Shown: piece after piece, positions 52,554 to 61,356 of the stretch
How positions within the stretch are numbered: the stretch's first letter is position 1
Layout of the letters: every line of letters begins with the position of its first letter
From: Candidatus Cloacimonadota bacterium
Lineage (GTDB): Bacteria; Cloacimonadota; Cloacimonadia; Cloacimonadales; TCS61
Assembly (NCBI GenBank): GCA_030621085.1
Contig: JAUXIJ010000008.1
Location: 1 to 61,789, forward strand
Reading direction: 5' to 3'
DNA: 61,789 nt
Notes under the pieces: generated by a model
The model's database searches: none
Told to the model about the DNA's origin: nothing
The model's input: only the letters and a program-made list of their open reading frames with translations
Made by a program: the position numbers and the translations under genes

Positions 52554-53963
52554 ATGAAAATCGCAAAAATCGTATTAAGCATAGCCATATTGGGATTGGC
52601 TATAAATTCGAGTGCAAGCGTGAGGATCAATGGACTGGGGAGCTATTTTGAATATCTTATCCCGGATACTGAAACAGACATTGAATTGTTCCCATCACAC
52701 CTTTGTGAGTACGACAGCAAATACGTACAGATTATTAATAACGGTTACTATCAAAATTACGACGGATTCAGTGCAGACAACATAAACTTCAGCATAATAC
52801 CCCTTGCAGGAAAACTATGTTTAAAAATCAATGTGGATATCGCCAGTAATGAAAGCGAACCCCGCATCTATCTTGATGATGTTTATGGATGGTATAACGA
52901 CTTAACATATTTTGATGGCTATGAATATGGAGCAAACCTGATAACTAATACATTATCTTACGAATTATCAGATAATTTTCACCTGGGATGTTTCTTTAAA
53001 TATGGAATAAACTGGAAAGATAATGTTCATGATGAATTGGACAAGGATGATCCTGATTTCATTATCTATGAAGATATTGAAGATTATGATTATGATAGTG
53101 ATTATCTCTCAACCGGAATTAATTTCAGGTTGGCAGCTAACTTTAAAACTGATATCACAATAATGTATTCAAAAGATGATATTGAAGCTCTCGATCAATA
53201 TAAATATGATTATGAAAGGTTCAATTCTTACAACAACGTGGATTATTCTGATAGATATATACGTGAAAATTCAGAAAATATCGAATTTGAAACTGAAGAT
53301 ATGGGAGTTTCTGTTTTATTGGAAAGTGAAAACACCGGGTCAGTAAATCGTTTTTTCCTGGAATCCCACTATATTCAACACTCATCGGATTATACAAGGT
53401 ATTATCTTACTCACAGATTGGATTATGAAGATGATGAATTGGACAGTGAGCGTAAGGATATTTCTGAAGATGATAAAATGGAAGAAATGGAAATTTATAC
53501 AGTCACATTAGGGTTTGGAAAGGCTATTTCCAAAGATAAATGGGATATGTACTACGGCATTAAATTAAATGGAATGTATGGTGAAACAACGCGGGATGAA
53601 TCATATTATATTTTGGATTATAGTCAATACATAGATCCTGATACTACTTACACAGATTCAACATCTACGAGCGGTGAAAATAATTTTGAGATCAAAGATT
53701 GGAAAGTGGTTCTGGAAGTTCCATTTGGAGTAAGTTATAAACTAAACAAAGCTGTTCAATTTTTAGGTGGTGTTGGTTTGAAATTGATAAGGCAGGAATT
53801 TGAATATTTCGAAAACAACGAATTCAGCAGGTGGGGAACAGACCGTTATGTAGCGTTTGGAACTACTATTTCACCGTTTGAATGTTTGAAAATAGATGTA
53901 AATTTTAGAAATGATTTCTCTAACTTTAGTGCCTGGCAGTTAGATTTGAAGTACTTATGGTGA
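52554..53963 (+). CDS. Outer-membrane beta-barrel protein, unknown function (469 aa)
   Basis: The signal peptide is MKIAKIVLSIAILGLAINSSA. The mature protein is very rich in D, E and Y, with alternating amphipathic strands (LSTGINFRLAANFKTDITIM, KAVQFLGGVGLKLI), and ends WQLDLKYLW, the aromatic terminus expected for BAM insertion. The frame opens 90 nt earlier, but AGGAGG just before the ATG at 52554 and the signal peptide fix the start. Long acidic segments (DELDKDDPDFIIYEDIEDYD) suggest a Ca-binding or exposed loop. No named family recognised. A strong terminator follows. Confidence 0.75.
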   Translation: MKIAKIVLSIAILGLAINSSASVRINGLGSYFEYLIPDTETDIELFPSHLCEYDSKYVQIINNGYYQNYDGFSADNINFSIIPLAGKLCLKINVDIASNESEPRIYLDDVYGWYNDLTYFDGYEYGANLITNTLSYELSDNFHLGCFFKYGINWKDNVHDELDKDDPDFIIYEDIEDYDYDSDYLSTGINFRLAANFKTDITIMYSKDDIEALDQYKYDYERFNSYNNVDYSDRYIRENSENIEFETEDMGVSVLLESENTGSVNRFFLESHYIQHSSDYTRYYLTHRLDYEDDELDSERKDISEDDKMEEMEIYTVTLGFGKAISKDKWDMYYGIKLNGMYGETTRDESYYILDYSQYIDPDTTYTDSTSTSGENNFEIKDWKVVLEVPFGVSYKLNKAVQFLGGVGLKLIRQEFEYFENNEFSRWGTDRYVAFGTTISPFECLKIDVNFRNDFSNFSAWQLDLKYLW

Positions 53964-53973
53964 TAACTGAAAG

Positions 53974-54002
53974 AGCGGAGGATTCTTTCCTCCGCTTTTT
54001 TT
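53974..54002 (+). terminator. Rho-independent terminator of barrel gene
   Basis: A 9-bp stem AGCGGAGGA / TCCTCCGCT with a 5-nt loop is followed by seven Ts. The T tract touches the stop of the convergent deaminase gene at 54001. Confidence 0.9.
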
Positions 54003-55329
54003 ATCTATTGGAATTGAATTCCACTATCCTTTTTTGATAATATTTTGCTTTGTCTATTAATTCTTCTTCATCGATATTTACAAGTTCACGATCTTTCATC
54101 ACAACTTTTCCTGCCACGATCACATCTTTTATCTGTTCGGAACTAAGAGAGTAAACCAGTTGAGAATAGACATTATAGATTGGTTGAGCTTCGATTGAAT
54201 CAGTATCAATGAGAATAATATCAGCCTTCTTGCCCGGCTTTAGAGAACCGATCTCATGTTCTTTGTTCAATGCTATTGCTCCACCCAGAGTGGCTATTTT
54301 CACCATTTTTTTAGCAGGGAGGATCGTCGGATCGTTATTCAACGCTTTCTGCAATTTAGAGGTAAGGTTCATTTCTTCTATTATACTCAAGTTGTTATTA
54401 CTGGCTACTCCATCCGTTCCAATGCTTAGATTTATTCCAAGATCCAGGTAGCTTTTGAACGAATCGAATCCGGAAGCGAGTTTCAGGTTACTACTTGTAT
54501 TTATTGCGATGGACGCTTTTTTCTCAGCCAGGATCTTCTGCTCATTTTCATTCAGCCATATCCCATGAGCAATAACAACAGAACTCTCAAAGAAACCAAT
54601 CGAATCGAGATATTCCACAGGTCTCATTCCATTTTGTTTTAGGCAGTCTTCTACCTCCTGCCTGGTTTCCGAAAGATGAATATGCAATAGAATTCCCAGC
54701 TTTTGTGCCAGTTCTTTTGCTTTGTTCAGGTTTTCTTTTCCGCAGGTATAGATGGCATGAGGAGCTACTGCAAAATCTATAAGTTCATTGTCTTTATATT
54801 TGGCATTCATCTTTTCTATGTAGGAAAAGATCTCATTTGCATTCTGATAATTGGCAACCGGAGCATCCAGCACGCCTTCTCCCAGAACTGCCCGTATTCC
54901 GATTTTCTGTGAAGATTGCGCAGACTGGTCTCCAAAGAAATACATATCATTGAATATGGTAACACCATTCTTGATCATTTCCGCACAACCATGTAAAGTA
55001 GCATCTCTCACGAAATCCTCTGAAAGGAATCTATTCTCTGCTGGCCAGATGTGTTTTGTGAGCCATTCCATCAGTGGCAGGTCATCTGCCAGCCCTTTGA
55101 AGTAACTCATGGCAATGTGTGTATGCGCATTTACGAATCCGGGCATCACTATCTTGGTATCTGCAGAAAGTAAAATTTCAGTATCGTATTTTATTCTCAG
55201 GTCGTTTGGAATGCCGATCTCCAGGATCTTTCCATTTTGGATTGCAATACTCTTCGGTTCAGGAATTTTAGAATTATCTTCGAAATCCAGAACAAATCCG
55301 TTTTCTATTAGAATATCTATTTTCTGCAT
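54001..55329 (-). CDS. mtaD: 5-methylthioadenosine/S-adenosylhomocysteine deaminase-type amidohydrolase (442 aa)
   Basis: Metal-dependent amidohydrolase (ATZ/TRZ group). Landmarks: MPGFVNAHTHIAMSYFKG (HxH metal ligands), FNDMYFF, APHAIYTCGKENL, LHIHLSETRQEVEDC, VIAHGIWLNENE, SIGTDGVASNNNLSIIEEM, and GSLKPGKKADIILID near the end. These fit deaminases acting on MTA, SAH or 5'-deoxyadenosine, used in nucleoside salvage from SAM chemistry. The precise substrate is inferred from family. The start overlaps the upstream GNAT gene by 13 nt, so they are one unit. Confidence 0.88.
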   Translation of the reverse strand: MQKIDILIENGFVLDFEDNSKIPEPKSIAIQNGKILEIGIPNDLRIKYDTEILLSADTKIVMPGFVNAHTHIAMSYFKGLADDLPLMEWLTKHIWPAENRFLSEDFVRDATLHGCAEMIKNGVTIFNDMYFFGDQSAQSSQKIGIRAVLGEGVLDAPVANYQNANEIFSYIEKMNAKYKDNELIDFAVAPHAIYTCGKENLNKAKELAQKLGILLHIHLSETRQEVEDCLKQNGMRPVEYLDSIGFFESSVVIAHGIWLNENEQKILAEKKASIAINTSSNLKLASGFDSFKSYLDLGINLSIGTDGVASNNNLSIIEEMNLTSKLQKALNNDPTILPAKKMVKIATLGGAIALNKEHEIGSLKPGKKADIILIDTDSIEAQPIYNVYSQLVYSLSSEQIKDVIVAGKVVMKDRELVNIDEEELIDKAKYYQKRIVEFNSNR

Positions 55330-55754
55330 ATTTTTTTCCTCATTTTAAAATGCTCGATTACATCGAACAAAATATTTCCTTTTTCAATAATTTTATAATT
55401 ATGTTTCTGATAAAATTTCACAGCATTTTCACGTGCATTCAGGATGATGGTTTTTGCACCGTTTTTTGTCAATCTTCTCTCTAAAACGTTCAATATTTTG
55501 GTTCCGACTCCTTTCCCCTGAAATCCTTCTTCCACGACCATATAGCGAATTTGAGCTTCTGTTGGGGAATTAAAGTGTCCTTGTCCACAACCAATAATGG
55601 AATCATTATGAATCATCATAATGTGGATACTCTCGTTTTCCTTTTCATCTTTCTCACTCCCATGTGGTTGGTTCCAGGGTTGACGCAGAATCCTCCAGCG
55701 CAAGTCGTAATATTGCTCGAATTCTACTTTTGTATTTGGTTCTTTGATTATCAT
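55317..55754 (-). CDS. GNAT-family N-acetyltransferase (145 aa)
   Basis: A single GNAT domain. The acetyl-CoA-binding motif A is VVEEGFQGKGVGTKILNVLE (Q-x-x-G-x-G), with RYMVV as the preceding strand and FYQKHNYKIIEKG as the typical C-terminal element. The N-terminus YYDLRWRILRQPWNQPHGSE resembles the ElaA/YjcF-like group. The acceptor is unknown. It precedes and overlaps the deaminase gene. Confidence 0.85.
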   Translation of the reverse strand: MIIKEPNTKVEFEQYYDLRWRILRQPWNQPHGSEKDEKENESIHIMMIHNDSIIGCGQGHFNSPTEAQIRYMVVEEGFQGKGVGTKILNVLERRLTKNGAKTIILNARENAVKFYQKHNYKIIEKGNILFDVIEHFKMRKKICRK

Positions 55755-55800
55755 TTCAGATTTACTTTTCCCTTTCTCAAAGCAGGAGCTTTGAGTTACG

Positions 55801-56772
55801 TTAATATCTCAGCATATCTAGAAAGCTTTCGATTCTGAGTTTGGTTCTGGCATCGAGTTCTCCCGGTTGATCTCCTTCGATAGTAAGAAAAGGAATATCT
55901 ATGTACTTTTTCAGGAGAATATTATCGATCTGACGGTGACAGAAAGATTGAGAGTAACTGATAACTGCATCCAGTTTGCGTTTTTTTATTTCTGTTTTTA
56001 TATCTTCCAGTCTGTCGAAAACAGAATATGGGTAAGTGTATTTTAGATATTGTTGTGTCAGATCTTCTTCCAAATATGGCATTGCGAACTGACGCTGGAT
56101 CTCGTTGAAAACTACGTTTGCACCATTTTTTAGAAGGAAGTCGTAAAGGTCAGAGATTATTGGTGGAACTCCCAGAAATCCAAATCGGAAATTGAATTTC
56201 AAAGGTTCCCGATTCTCTGCTTCCAAAACGAATTGATCCAACCTGTTCTCAAAATCGTCGGGATCACCATTGAAATCGGATGAATTAACCAACCAGAGAT
56301 GATTTTCCTGTCCGGTCACTTTGCTTTCTTTATATGTTAACTTATCCAGATAAACAAGTTTTTTCCTGATCTGATCGAGTCTTTCTTTTACTTCTAGAAC
56401 TTGCGAATGTTCTACTCCAAAATATTTTTCCAGTTTAGAAATTTCTCTTTCCAGTTCTTGCCTGTTTTTGTTGTAGGAAAAGGAAAATGGGATAATTTTT
56501 ATTTCTTTATCTTTCAAGGTTGCCATCAAAGATTGAGTATTTGAACAATCACCTTCCACCACACCGATCACAGCATCTATATGGGAAGAAAGAACTACGC
56601 TGTACATGCCTTTTATCCAACTGCAGATATTGCGAGGATAGCCTTCAAATTCAGCATCTTCAACGTATTTTTTTGCATTTCCAGATATAAAGATATTATT
56701 CAGGTCTACCGGTTTGTGACCTGCTGCATAAATTATTTCTACTGGAAAGGAAGATGTAAAGCCTATGATCAT
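55801..56772 (-). CDS. 2-hydroxyacyl-CoA dehydratase D-component (HgdB-like) protein (323 aa)
   Basis: Matches the HgdB/BcrB-like fold: IGFTSSFPVEIIYAAGHKPV at the N-terminus, YPRNICSWIKGMY, VVEGDCSNTQSLM and VISYSQSFCHRQIDNILLKK carry the three cysteines expected to hold a 4Fe-4S cluster. IPFLTIEGDQPGELDARTKLRIESFLDML is the usual end of the family. The partner subunit and ATP-dependent activator are not nearby. It may act in amino acid fermentation or be a standalone member of unknown use. AAAGGA 6 nt before the ATG at 56772 makes this a better start than 56793. Confidence 0.8.
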   Translation of the reverse strand: MIIGFTSSFPVEIIYAAGHKPVDLNNIFISGNAKKYVEDAEFEGYPRNICSWIKGMYSVVLSSHIDAVIGVVEGDCSNTQSLMATLKDKEIKIIPFSFSYNKNRQELEREISKLEKYFGVEHSQVLEVKERLDQIRKKLVYLDKLTYKESKVTGQENHLWLVNSSDFNGDPDDFENRLDQFVLEAENREPLKFNFRFGFLGVPPIISDLYDFLLKNGANVVFNEIQRQFAMPYLEEDLTQQYLKYTYPYSVFDRLEDIKTEIKKRKLDAVISYSQSFCHRQIDNILLKKYIDIPFLTIEGDQPGELDARTKLRIESFLDMLRY

Positions 56773-56794
56773 ATTAAATCCTTTATTTGTCATC

Positions 56795-56826
56795 AGTCGT
56801 TAGTCATTGGTCATTTGTCATTGGTT
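56795..56826. repeat. Short GTCATTGGT-type tandem repeat
   Basis: About three imperfect units of the form GTCATTGGTCATTT at one flank of the four-helix-bundle gene. Related to the array at 57245-57302 on the other side, in opposite sense. Confidence 0.6.
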
Positions 56827-56835
56827 GTTTCAATA

Positions 56836-57201
56836 TTATGAATTTGATTTTACTTTTATAGAATTTATGTAATTATTTATTTTTTTGTAAATTATTGTGA
56901 TTTCATCGAATGTCTTATTTTCTAATTGTTTTGGAATAATATCTCTATAAAAAGCCTTTCTTAACCAATCTTTTGTCTCTTCTACAGAACCTCTTGCATA
57001 GTAACAAAAATGAATGTTTTCCTTATAATGATATCTACCAAAACCTTCTGCGATATTTGCCGAAATTGAATCTGTTGATTTTACTAATTGGATTCCAACG
57101 GTTTGTTGAGTAAAATAGTCGAATTGCTTACAAAACATCCAAATTTTATTTGAGAAATCCAATGCTTCTTTATAAACATTCAAATCCGTAATATCTTTCA
57201 T
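56836..57201 (-). CDS. Four-helix-bundle protein (23S rRNA IVS / S23 family, 121 aa)
   Basis: A typical IVS-type protein: DLNVYKEALDFSNKIWMFCK, QTVGIQLVKSTDSISANIAE, GFGRYHYKENIHFCYYARGS, VEETKDWL. The fold is a four-helix bundle that forms pentamers in relatives such as Avd of diversity-generating retroelements. IVS copies sit in 23S rRNA introns elsewhere; here there is no rRNA and no reverse transcriptase, so it is a stand-alone member of unknown role. The ribosome site is GGAGG before the ATG. Short repeats flank it on both sides. Confidence 0.9.
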   Translation of the reverse strand: MKDITDLNVYKEALDFSNKIWMFCKQFDYFTQQTVGIQLVKSTDSISANIAEGFGRYHYKENIHFCYYARGSVEETKDWLRKAFYRDIIPKQLENKTFDEITIIYKKINNYINSIKVKSNS

Positions 57202-57244
57202 ATCATCCTCCGAGTTTTATAGAAACATAATTATTCACAATCTG

Positions 57245-57302
57245 TTCACCAGTGACCAATTCACCAATGACCAGTTCACCAGTTACCAGTTCACCAATAA
57301 CT
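57245..57302. repeat. 15-bp tandem repeat, about four units
   Basis: Units TTCACCAGTGACCAA, TTCACCAATGACCAG, TTCACCAGTTACCAG and a partial TTCACCAATAACT. On minus they read ACTGGTCATTGGTGAA-like, matching the repeat at 56795-56826. Together they bracket the IVS-type gene. Confidence 0.8.
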
Positions 57303-57312
57303 TTTTCCCCCG

Positions 57313-59208
57313 CTATCCCGATAATTCCAAATACTCATGATCCAGTTTTTCAAGTTTCAATTTCATTTCAACGATTTCACTTTTGAGTCTTTTGATCTTT
57401 TTCGTCAAAGTTTTTACTTTCTGGTGGTTTTTATAAGTGGAAGGATCATTGAATTCTTCTTCGCAGGAAATTATTTCTTCATTATGTGATTCGATCTGCT
57501 TTTGAATGCTAACGATTTCTTGATAAAGCTTTTCCAGCACAATTGGATTGGCTTTACGACTTTTTGATCTTGGTTTTTGTTTTTTGTGTTTAACAATTTT
57601 CTCCTGATCAAAAGAAAATAACATCTCCACAGAATCTTCAGTTTCAGTGATGGTTTTATGATGGAAGAACCATTTCTTGTCAGCTATTTCCTCGATGAGA
57701 TATGTATCATGTGAAACGAAAACAATGGTGCCTTCATAATTGTGCAATGCTTCTTCCAGACTGGTTATCATGCTAAGATCAAGATGGTTGGTCGGTTCGT
57801 CCAATATCAGGAAGTTTGGTTTTTCATGGATGAGCTTTGCCAGGTAAAGCCGGGCTTTTTCTCCGCCACTGAGCATGGAAACTTGTTTTTCCAAGTCATC
57901 ACCTGTAAAACCAAATTTTGCAAGATAGGAAAAAACATAGCCTTTTGTTTCTAACGGAACTAACTGCCAGATCGTTTCTTTAATATTCAGAGTATTATCA
58001 AGAATAAAGTGCATCTGATCATAATAGCCGATGTGCAGGCTGGCACCCTTTTTTGCGTTTCCTTTCATTGGCTCGATCTCTTCATTCAGCATACGAAGTA
58101 AAGTGGTTTTTCCGCAGCCATTTTTACCCAACACGGCAATTCTATCCTGATAATTCATTCGCAGATTTACATTACTTGCCAATATATTTCCAGGAAATCC
58201 AAAAGTGATATTTTCCAAAATGTATACGTCCTTACCACTTCGCCTGGTGGGTTTGATTTTTAAATTGATTGATTTATCCTGTCTAGGTTTGCCGATCTTT
58301 TCAATTTTATCCAACCTTTTTTCCAGTTCCTTTGCTCTGCGGTACATCACTTCACTATCTCGTGCTTTTCCCCAGATTCGGTATTGTTTAATCTGCTTGT
58401 CCATCTGTTTCAGTTTCTTCTGTTGTTTCTTGAATTCTTTTTCCTGCAGGATGGTTCTGCTTTTTGATTCTTTTTTATAAAATGAGTAATTCCCGGAATA
58501 TCGATGGAACGAATGGTCTTTTATTTCAATAATTTTCGTTACTGTTTTATCCAGGAAATGACGATCGTGCGATATGATAACGTAAGGTTTTTCGATTTTT
58601 TTCAGGTAGGCTTCCAACCAGTAGATCATTTCCATATCAAGATGGTTGGTAGGTTCATCCAGAAGGATAACATCGAAAGATTGAAGCAGGAATTTTGCTA
58701 ATTGAATGCGGGTTTTTTCACCACCACTGAATCGTTCAACTTTCTGTTTCCAAACAGATTGAGGGAATTTCAGACTGGTAAGCACAAGTTTCATTTCTGT
58801 ACGAAAATTATAACCATCTATCTGCTCGAATTTTTGCTGCAGCTTTGAATATCTTTTCAGACTTTCCCGGGAATGATCAGCGGTGAGTTCCTGTTCTGTT
58901 GCTTCCAGTTTTGCACTGAGTTCAATATAATCCTGTCGTGATTCCAAAACGCATTCGTAAAGTGTTTGATTATCATTCAGTTCAGGCTCTTGAGTAAGAT
59001 ATACGATTTTTGTGTTTTTAGCAATATGTACAACACCATTTTCCGGGGACAATTTTTTGGTAATAATATTGAATAATGTGGTTTTACCGGAACCGTTTTT
59101 TCCAACTAGCCCAATTCGACTGTTTCGTTCAATCGTTAAGTTGACGTTTTTGAATATAATATTATCACCAAAACTATGCGATAGGTTTGAAATTGATATT
59201 AAACTCAT
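57313..59208 (-). CDS. ABC-F family ATPase (631 aa)
   Basis: Two ATP-binding cassettes in one chain with no membrane domain. Cassette 1: Walker A GLVGKNGSGKTTLF, signature FSGGEKTRIQLAKFLL, Walker B VILLDEPTNHLDMEM. Cassette 2: VLGKNGCGKTTLL, LSGGEKARLYLAKL and LILDEPTNHLDLS. The basic linker between them (residues ~240-320) and a C-terminal coiled coil (SIQKQIESHNEEIISCEEEF, TLTKKIKRLKSEIVEMKLKL) fit Uup/YdiF-like members, which act on the ribosome. GGAG 5 nt before the ATG at 59208 sets the start; 59226 has no site. Confidence 0.92.
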   Translation of the reverse strand: MSLISISNLSHSFGDNIIFKNVNLTIERNSRIGLVGKNGSGKTTLFNIITKKLSPENGVVHIAKNTKIVYLTQEPELNDNQTLYECVLESRQDYIELSAKLEATEQELTADHSRESLKRYSKLQQKFEQIDGYNFRTEMKLVLTSLKFPQSVWKQKVERFSGGEKTRIQLAKFLLQSFDVILLDEPTNHLDMEMIYWLEAYLKKIEKPYVIISHDRHFLDKTVTKIIEIKDHSFHRYSGNYSFYKKESKSRTILQEKEFKKQQKKLKQMDKQIKQYRIWGKARDSEVMYRRAKELEKRLDKIEKIGKPRQDKSINLKIKPTRRSGKDVYILENITFGFPGNILASNVNLRMNYQDRIAVLGKNGCGKTTLLRMLNEEIEPMKGNAKKGASLHIGYYDQMHFILDNTLNIKETIWQLVPLETKGYVFSYLAKFGFTGDDLEKQVSMLSGGEKARLYLAKLIHEKPNFLILDEPTNHLDLSMITSLEEALHNYEGTIVFVSHDTYLIEEIADKKWFFHHKTITETEDSVEMLFSFDQEKIVKHKKQKPRSKSRKANPIVLEKLYQEIVSIQKQIESHNEEIISCEEEFNDPSTYKNHQKVKTLTKKIKRLKSEIVEMKLKLEKLDHEYLELSG

Positions 59209-59310
59209 TCTTACTCCGGTATCCAAAAATGAATTGTACAGTGTTATGTCAAATGTTCATTACAAAAATTACTTGTCATGAAAAATGAAATTTTAAAATC
59301 TGTCACCAGT

Positions 59311-59388
59311 CGGGATGTAGCGCAGCTCGGTTAGCGCGTTCGTCTGGGGGGCGAAAGGTCGGAGGTTCAAATCCTCTCATCCCGACCA
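59311..59388 (+). tRNA. tRNA-Pro (anticodon GGG)
   Basis: Cloverleaf with acceptor CGGGATG / CATCCCG, D arm GCGC/GCGC, anticodon loop CTGGGGG (anticodon 59346-59348), T arm GGAGG / CCTCT-type and encoded CCA. It shares most of its sequence with tRNA-Pro(CGG) at 24589 and differs mainly in the anticodon arm. Confidence 0.93.
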
Positions 59389-59440
59389 GTTTTATGTAGT
59401 GCAAAAGTGTTATGTTATATGGTGTTTGTTTGAGGATAAC

Positions 59441-59490
59441 CGATCTTTCGGGCGAAAGGTCGTCCCGATAAATCGGGGTCATCCCGACCA
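59441..59490 (+). other. tRNA-Pro 3'-end-like fragment with palindromes
   Basis: Begins with GGGCGAAAGGTCG and ends with TCATCCCGACCA, both also present in the complete tRNA-Pro just upstream; in place of the T arm it has TCCCGATAAATCGGGG. CGATCTTTCG/CGAAAGGTCG forms an extra hairpin. It cannot fold as a tRNA. Possibly a remnant of a tandem tRNA duplication, or a 3' processing/terminator structure. Confidence 0.5.
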
Positions 59491-59508
59491 TTAAATTGTA
59501 AGGTGAAT

Positions 59509-60165
59509 ATGCCGAATATAGATGAAATTTATAAGATACTTGAACAGGAATTTACAAAATATAAAGCACCGATTATTGATCTGATCGAAATGCAAACAAA
59601 AGATCCATTTAAGATTTTAGTTGGGACAATTCTAAGTGCCAGAACAAAAGATAGAACTACTGCTGAAGTGACCAGTCGATTATTTTCGGTCATTAATAAA
59701 CCCGCAGATTTTGAAAAATACTCAATAGAAGAAATTGAAGAAATGATCTATCCTGTTGGCTTTTTCCGCAATAAAGCTAAACAGCTTAAAGAATTGTCTG
59801 AAGTATTAAAAAACAAGTTTAGCAATCAGATCCCAGATGAGATCGATGATCTTGTTCAATTACCGGGTGTTGGTAGGAAAACCGCTAATCTCGTAAGAGC
59901 TATAGCTTTTAAAAAACCTGCAATTTGTGTTGACACACACGTGCACCGTATTTCAAATCGTCTTGGTTATGTAAAAACGAAGTCTCCGCTTGAAACGGAG
60001 ATGACATTGAGGGAAAAATTGCCAAAGAAATATTGGATAAATTATAATTCGTTCCTGGTGGCATTTGGTCAGAACCATTGCACACCACGTAACCCAAAAT
60101 GTGACTCCTGCCCAATTTATAACGAGTGTGAAAGGGTGGGAGTGAATTATAGAGAAAAAAATTAA
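59509..60165 (+). CDS. nth: Endonuclease III, DNA glycosylase/AP lyase (218 aa)
   Basis: Base-excision repair of oxidised pyrimidines. The HhH-GPD core has LPGVGRKTANLVRAIAFKKP (hairpin and catalytic Lys) and CVDTHVHRISNRLG (catalytic Asp). The C-terminal CTPRNPKCDSCPIYNEC supplies the four cysteines of the 4Fe-4S cluster. The helix ILVGTILSARTKD has Arg where E. coli has Gln. AAGG 5 nt before the ATG at 59509 makes that the start rather than the GTG at 59503. Confidence 0.94.
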   Translation: MPNIDEIYKILEQEFTKYKAPIIDLIEMQTKDPFKILVGTILSARTKDRTTAEVTSRLFSVINKPADFEKYSIEEIEEMIYPVGFFRNKAKQLKELSEVLKNKFSNQIPDEIDDLVQLPGVGRKTANLVRAIAFKKPAICVDTHVHRISNRLGYVKTKSPLETEMTLREKLPKKYWINYNSFLVAFGQNHCTPRNPKCDSCPIYNECERVGVNYREKN

Positions 60166-60177
60166 AGGTAAAATTAT

Positions 60178-61356
60178 ATGAAAACAAAAGAAATTGATAT
60201 TCTTGATATATTATTGATACTGGCAAAACACAAAAAATTTATATTTTTCACAACTCTAATAGTTTCAATCATAGCAGTGATTTATAGTTTATTAGCAACT
60301 CAATATTGGATATCAACTGCAACTATTTTACCATCATCAGACAAAAACGATTCTTTTTCTATAAGTTCTTCATTTCTTGGTGGATTTGCTTCTTCAATGT
60401 TAGGAGGTGAACAATCTAATGCCTATACACTTACAGGTATAATGCAAAGCCGAACATTTTCATTAGATGTTGTGAAAAAATTTAACTTAATTGAATATTT
60501 TGAGATCGAAGAACCGGACACATTAATTTCTTATGAAGCTGCAATTAAAAGTTTAATTGAAAATGTTGTTGATTTCGGGATTAATGAGGAAAATGGTTTT
60601 CTAAGTATAGGTGTTGAGACAAAAGATAAATACTTCTCCGCTGATATTGCAAATTATTACTGGATGAAACTGGATGAATACAATAAATCAGTTAGAATGA
60701 CAAAAGGGAAACAGCAAAGAGAATTTATTGAAAAACGGTTAGTTGAGGTTAAAGAATCAATTGATATATTATCCAATACTTTAAATGAATTTCAGAAAAA
60801 ATACAATACAATAGATTTAGAAGAGCAAGCCAAATCGGTTGTTTCACTTTATTCAGACTTGGTGTCAGAAAAAATAACAAACGAAATCGAATTAGAATTC
60901 TCTAAACAATTCTTTTCTGAAGCTAATCAGAAAATTGAAAATTTAGAAATTAGAAATGATATCCTGAATAATAAGATAAAGGAAATAGAAAGAAATTCTG
61001 GAAAATTAAAACCTAAATATATATTATCAATAGATGATATTCCTGATATTTCTTTAGAATATACTCAAATAGTATTGAATTTGGAAATTCAACAAAAAAT
61101 TTACGAATACCTTTATCCACAGTATGAATCTGCCAAAATTGATGAATTAAAAGATTTACCTACCATAGAAGTAATTGATAAAGCAGTTCCAGCAGGATTG
61201 AGAAGTAAACCCAAAAGAGCTAGATTTTGCGTAATTATGTTTTTTATTGCTTTACTTATTTCTTCAATTTATTGTTTCGCTTACGAAATGTTTAGATTTT
61301 ATTTAAATAATCACAAAACTCGATGGGACAAAGTTAAAAAATATTGTGGAAAATAG
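60178..61356 (+). CDS. Wzz-type chain-length regulator / polysaccharide co-polymerase (392 aa)
   Basis: Two membrane helices, one near residues 20-42 (FIFFTTLIVSIIAVIYSLLA) and one near 350-372 (FCVIMFFIALLISSIYCFAY), bracket a long periplasmic part with coiled coils. The N-terminal Wzz domain has YWISTATILPSSDKNDSFS. The pre-TM2 region has a proline-rich KAVPAGLRSKPKRA, typical of Wzz/GNVR proteins. No C-terminal tyrosine-kinase domain. It controls glycan length together with a Wzy polymerase, consistent with the next gene. It opens a second polysaccharide cluster. Confidence 0.88.
   Translation: MKTKEIDILDILLILAKHKKFIFFTTLIVSIIAVIYSLLATQYWISTATILPSSDKNDSFSISSSFLGGFASSMLGGEQSNAYTLTGIMQSRTFSLDVVKKFNLIEYFEIEEPDTLISYEAAIKSLIENVVDFGINEENGFLSIGVETKDKYFSADIANYYWMKLDEYNKSVRMTKGKQQREFIEKRLVEVKESIDILSNTLNEFQKKYNTIDLEEQAKSVVSLYSDLVSEKITNEIELEFSKQFFSEANQKIENLEIRNDILNNKIKEIERNSGKLKPKYILSIDDIPDISLEYTQIVLNLEIQQKIYEYLYPQYESAKIDELKDLPTIEVIDKAVPAGLRSKPKRARFCVIMFFIALLISSIYCFAYEMFRFYLNNHKTRWDKVKKYCGK

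Noticed and set aside
54851..55105. 84-codon plus-strand ORF
   Set aside because: Antisense shadow of the deaminase gene.
57245..57302. Possible CRISPR-like array
   Set aside because: Units are 15 bp in direct tandem without spacers, and no cas genes are present.
59303..59491. 62-codon minus-strand ORF with GFEPPTFRPPDERANRAALHP
   Set aside because: It is the antisense translation of tRNA-Pro and its 3' fragment, a well-known spurious ORF.
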